Shown: positions 14,155-16,297 of the stretch, piece by piece
Position numbering within the stretch: the stretch's first letter is position 1
Layout: every line of letters starts with the position of its first letter
Source: Myxococcales bacterium
GTDB lineage: Bacteria > Myxococcota > Polyangia > Fen-1088
Reading direction: 5' to 3'
Assembly: GCA_003153875.1 (NCBI GenBank)
Contig: PMBY01000277.1
Location: forward strand, 3,409 to 19,705
Length of the DNA: 16,297 nt
Translations under genes and position numbers: made by a program
Notes under the pieces: model-generated
What the model saw: the letters and a program-made list of their open reading frames with translations, nothing else
What the model was told of the DNA's origin: nothing
Database searches by the model: none

Positions 14155-15372
14155 ATGGCGAAACTGTCCGGAAAGGCCCTGGTCGCTCAGGGTGGCGGTC
14201 CTACCGCCGTCATCAACCAAAGCCTCGCGGGTGTGGTTCTCGAGGCGCGTAAGTTTCCTGAGATTTCCAAGGTCTACGGCGCTCGCCACGGCGTGCGCGG
14301 GATCTTGAACGAAGACTTCATCGACCTGACCCAGGCCACCACGCACAACCTAGAAGAGGTCGCGCGCACACCCGCCTCGGCGCTCGGCTCCACCCGCGAC
14401 AAGCCCGACGAGGAATATTGCCGGAAGATGTTCAAGGTCATGCTGGCGCATGAAATCCGGTACTTCTTCTACATCGGCGGCAACGACTCGTCCGACACCT
14501 GCCGCATCGTGAACGAGCAGGCCAAGGCCGCTAGCTACGAGCTGCGCACCATGCACGTGCCCAAGACCATCGACAACGATCTGGTGGGCACGGATCACTG
14601 CCCGGGATTTGGGTCGGCGGGCAAGTTCGTGGCCCAGGCCTTTGCCGGCGCCAACCAGGACAACCGCGCCTTGCCGGGGGTGTACATCGCCGTGGTCATG
14701 GGCCGGCACGCGGGCTTTCTCACCGCGGCTTCGGTGTTCGCGCGCAAGTTCCCCGATGACGGTCCGCACCTCATCTATCTGCCCGAGCGTCCCTTTAACT
14801 CGGAGCGATTCATCCAGGACGTGCAGTCGGCCTATGACAAGCATGGCCGCTGCATCATCGCGGTGTCCGAGGGAGTCTGCGGTCCCGACGGCCAGCCGGT
14901 CGTGACCTCGCTCAAGCCCTCGATGGAGAAGGATGCACACGGCAACGTGCAACTCTCGGGCACGGGCGCGCTGGGAGACCTTCTGGCGGACCTGATCAAG
15001 GCCAAGACCAAGATTAGACGCGTGCGCGCCGATACCTTGGGCTATCTGCAGCGCTCATTCCTCGGCTGTGTCAGCGCCACCGACGCCAGTGAGGCGCGTG
15101 AGGTGGGCGAGAAAGCCGTGCAGTACGCGGCCTGGCACAATGTGGACGGCTCAGTGGCGATTCGTCGCGTGGGCGAATACGCCGTCGAGTATGACCTGTT
15201 GAAGTTGACCGACGTCGCGGCCAAGACCAAGCACATGGCCGACGAATACATCAACCCGGCAGGCAACGATGTCACCGAGGCGTTCAAGACTTATGCGCGG
15301 CCGCTCGTGGGCGAGTTGCCGGACATGGGGCGCATCGCCGCGCCGGCCGTGTACAAGATCAAGGGCGAATAG
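14155..15372 (+). CDS. pfp: Pyrophosphate-type 6-phosphofructokinase (diphosphate--fructose-6-phosphate 1-phosphotransferase)
   Basis: Reversible glycolytic enzyme making fructose 1,6-bisphosphate from fructose 6-phosphate with pyrophosphate as predicted donor. The 405-residue protein begins at the ATG at 14155 with GGAG about 8 nt upstream. Visible motifs: GGGPTAVIN (13-21) for the phosphoryl donor, YIGGNDSSDT (106-115), VPKTIDNDL (135-143) with catalytic D140, MGRHAGFL (183-190), and YLPERPF (210-216) for sugar phosphate. Two donor-specificity positions favour PPi: D111, where ATP enzymes have Gly, and K137, where ATP enzymes have Gly. The preceding position is Asn (GGND) rather than the more usual Asp of GGDD. 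Length exceeds the roughly 320 residues of ATP-PfkA, in keeping with PPi or long-group enzymes. Its stop is 20 bp before the aldolase gene, so the two are almost certainly co-transcribed. Confidence 0.93.
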   Translation: MAKLSGKALVAQGGGPTAVINQSLAGVVLEARKFPEISKVYGARHGVRGILNEDFIDLTQATTHNLEEVARTPASALGSTRDKPDEEYCRKMFKVMLAHEIRYFFYIGGNDSSDTCRIVNEQAKAASYELRTMHVPKTIDNDLVGTDHCPGFGSAGKFVAQAFAGANQDNRALPGVYIAVVMGRHAGFLTAASVFARKFPDDGPHLIYLPERPFNSERFIQDVQSAYDKHGRCIIAVSEGVCGPDGQPVVTSLKPSMEKDAHGNVQLSGTGALGDLLADLIKAKTKIRRVRADTLGYLQRSFLGCVSATDASEAREVGEKAVQYAAWHNVDGSVAIRRVGEYAVEYDLLKLTDVAAKTKHMADEYINPAGNDVTEAFKTYARPLVGELPDMGRIAAPAVYKIKGE

Positions 15373-15392
15373 CTCAAGACAAGGAGAACCCA

Positions 15393-16297
15393 ATGGCAGA
15401 GTCACCCGTTTCGTACAAAGAACTGGGCATCGTCAACACGCGCGCGATGTTCAAGGCGGCAATGGCGGGCAAGTTCGCCGTCCCGGCCTACAACTTCAAC
15501 AACATGGAGCAGATGCAGGCCATCGTGATGGGCTGCGTGGAGTCGGATTCGCCGTTCATACTCCAGGTCAGTTCGGGCGCGCGCAAGTACGCCAACCAGG
15601 TGTTGCTGCGCTTCCTCGCCCAGGGCGCGGTGGCCATGATCCGCAGCATGGGCAGCAAGCTGAACTTCGCTTTGCACCTGGATCACGGCGACACCGTCGA
15701 GTTGTGCAAGTCGTGCGTCGACACCGGTTTCTCGTCGGTCATGATCGATGCTTCGCACCACCCGTTCGAGAAGAACATCGAGGAGACGCGCAAGGTGGTG
15801 GAATACGCCCACCAGCACGACGTCACCGTCGAGGGCGAGCTGGGCGTGCTGGCCGGCATCGAGGACGACGTGGTGGCGGCCAAGTCGATCTACACCCAGC
15901 CCGAAGACGTGGAGAAGTTCGTCAAGGCCACTGGGGTGGACTCGCTGGCCATTTCCATCGGCACATCACATGGCGCCTACAAGTTCAAGCCCGCGCAGTG
16001 CACACGCAACGCCAAGGGCATTCTTGAGCCGCCTCCTCTCCGTTTTGACATCTTGGAAGAGGTCGAAAAGCGCATTCCCGGCTTCCCCATCGTGTTGCAC
16101 GGGGCGTCCTCGGTCGTGCTCAAGTACGTCGAGATGATCAACAAGTTCGGCGGCAAGCTGGACGACGCCGTGGGAATCCCCGAGGAGCAACTGCGTCGCG
16201 CGGCTGCTTCCGCCGTGTGCAAGATCAACATCGACTCCGATGGCCGCTTGGCCATGACGGCGTTGATTCGCAAGGTGTTGGGAGAGAACCCAAAGGA
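15393..16297 (+). CDS. fba: Class II fructose-1,6-bisphosphate aldolase (3' end outside window)
   Basis: Zinc-dependent aldolase that splits fructose 1,6-bisphosphate into dihydroxyacetone phosphate and glyceraldehyde 3-phosphate, the step after phosphofructokinase. The ATG at 15393 has a strong AAGGAG ribosome site. 301 complete codons are visible before the right edge. Family signatures: VPAYNFNNMEQMQAI (30-44), LHLDHGDT (95-101 region) with D97 and zinc ligand H98, EGELGVLAGIEDD with E149 near the metal site, IGTSHGAYK with H193, VLHGASSV with H236, and KINIDSD (277-283) contacting substrate phosphate. The GIPEEQLRRAA segment before KINIDSD and the overall spacing fit the longer class II aldolases. 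Cut before its C-terminus, so full length cannot be checked. Second gene of the operon with the PPi-phosphofructokinase. Confidence 0.95.
   Translation, partial: MAESPVSYKELGIVNTRAMFKAAMAGKFAVPAYNFNNMEQMQAIVMGCVESDSPFILQVSSGARKYANQVLLRFLAQGAVAMIRSMGSKLNFALHLDHGDTVELCKSCVDTGFSSVMIDASHHPFEKNIEETRKVVEYAHQHDVTVEGELGVLAGIEDDVVAAKSIYTQPEDVEKFVKATGVDSLAISIGTSHGAYKFKPAQCTRNAKGILEPPPLRFDILEEVEKRIPGFPIVLHGASSVVLKYVEMINKFGGKLDDAVGIPEEQLRRAAASAVCKINIDSDGRLAMTALIRKVLGENPK

Overview
The window is GC-rich (clearly above 60% by eye) and tightly packed with protein genes. The gene content points to a myxobacterium-like delta-proteobacterial lineage (Myxococcota). Clues are an AgmX/PglI-type C-terminal domain on a single-pass membrane protein, many exported proteins and lipoproteins with Ala/Pro- or Gly/Thr-rich linkers, a pyrophosphate-type phosphofructokinase beside a class II aldolase, and a candidate sigma-54 promoter. 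This is inference from content; no rRNA or marker gene is present to fix the taxonomy.

Left half (1-6499), all on the minus strand. Reading in the direction of transcription: a D-Ala-D-Ala-ligase-like ATP-grasp protein (6499-5483); a lipoprotein carrying a GH12 endoglucanase/xyloglucanase-type domain on a long repetitive linker (5142-3772); a Tat-exported DUF362 protein (3657-2731); an acyltransferase-3 membrane protein (2644-1619); and an M3-family oligoendopeptidase F (1541 to beyond the left edge). The spacings (78-340 bp) and separate candidate promoters suggest mostly independent transcription units.

Centre (6624-8839), plus strand, diverging from the ATP-grasp gene. A tight three-gene operon encodes a small exported protein resembling the N-terminal domain of pilus/secretin assembly proteins, a spermidine-synthase-like SAM-dependent methyltransferase-fold protein, and a TonB/AgmX-like single-pass membrane protein. 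It is followed by a 350-bp non-coding stretch holding a nested inverted repeat of the CACCACAGAG type, which looks like a small non-autonomous repeat element.

Right half. An exported TIM-barrel glycosidase-like protein (9192-10370, plus) converges on a small AT-hook / zinc-ligand / Lys-rich DNA-binding-like protein (10959-10414, minus). That gene diverges from an unrecognised 605-residue lipoprotein (11080-12897, plus). Next come a tiny exported Lys-rich protein, a HAD phosphatase, and an operon of PPi-type phosphofructokinase and class II fructose-bisphosphate aldolase, the latter cut by the right edge. The last two enzymes catalyse consecutive glycolytic steps, with PPi rather than ATP as the predicted phosphoryl donor.

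I see no tRNA, rRNA, CRISPR array, prophage, transposase or obvious defence system. The most noteworthy items are the sigma-54-like promoter on the GH12 lipoprotein, the compact AT-hook/zinc protein, the CACAGAG inverted-repeat element and the mixed pilus-domain/methyltransferase/AgmX operon. None of these by itself demonstrates a new system.
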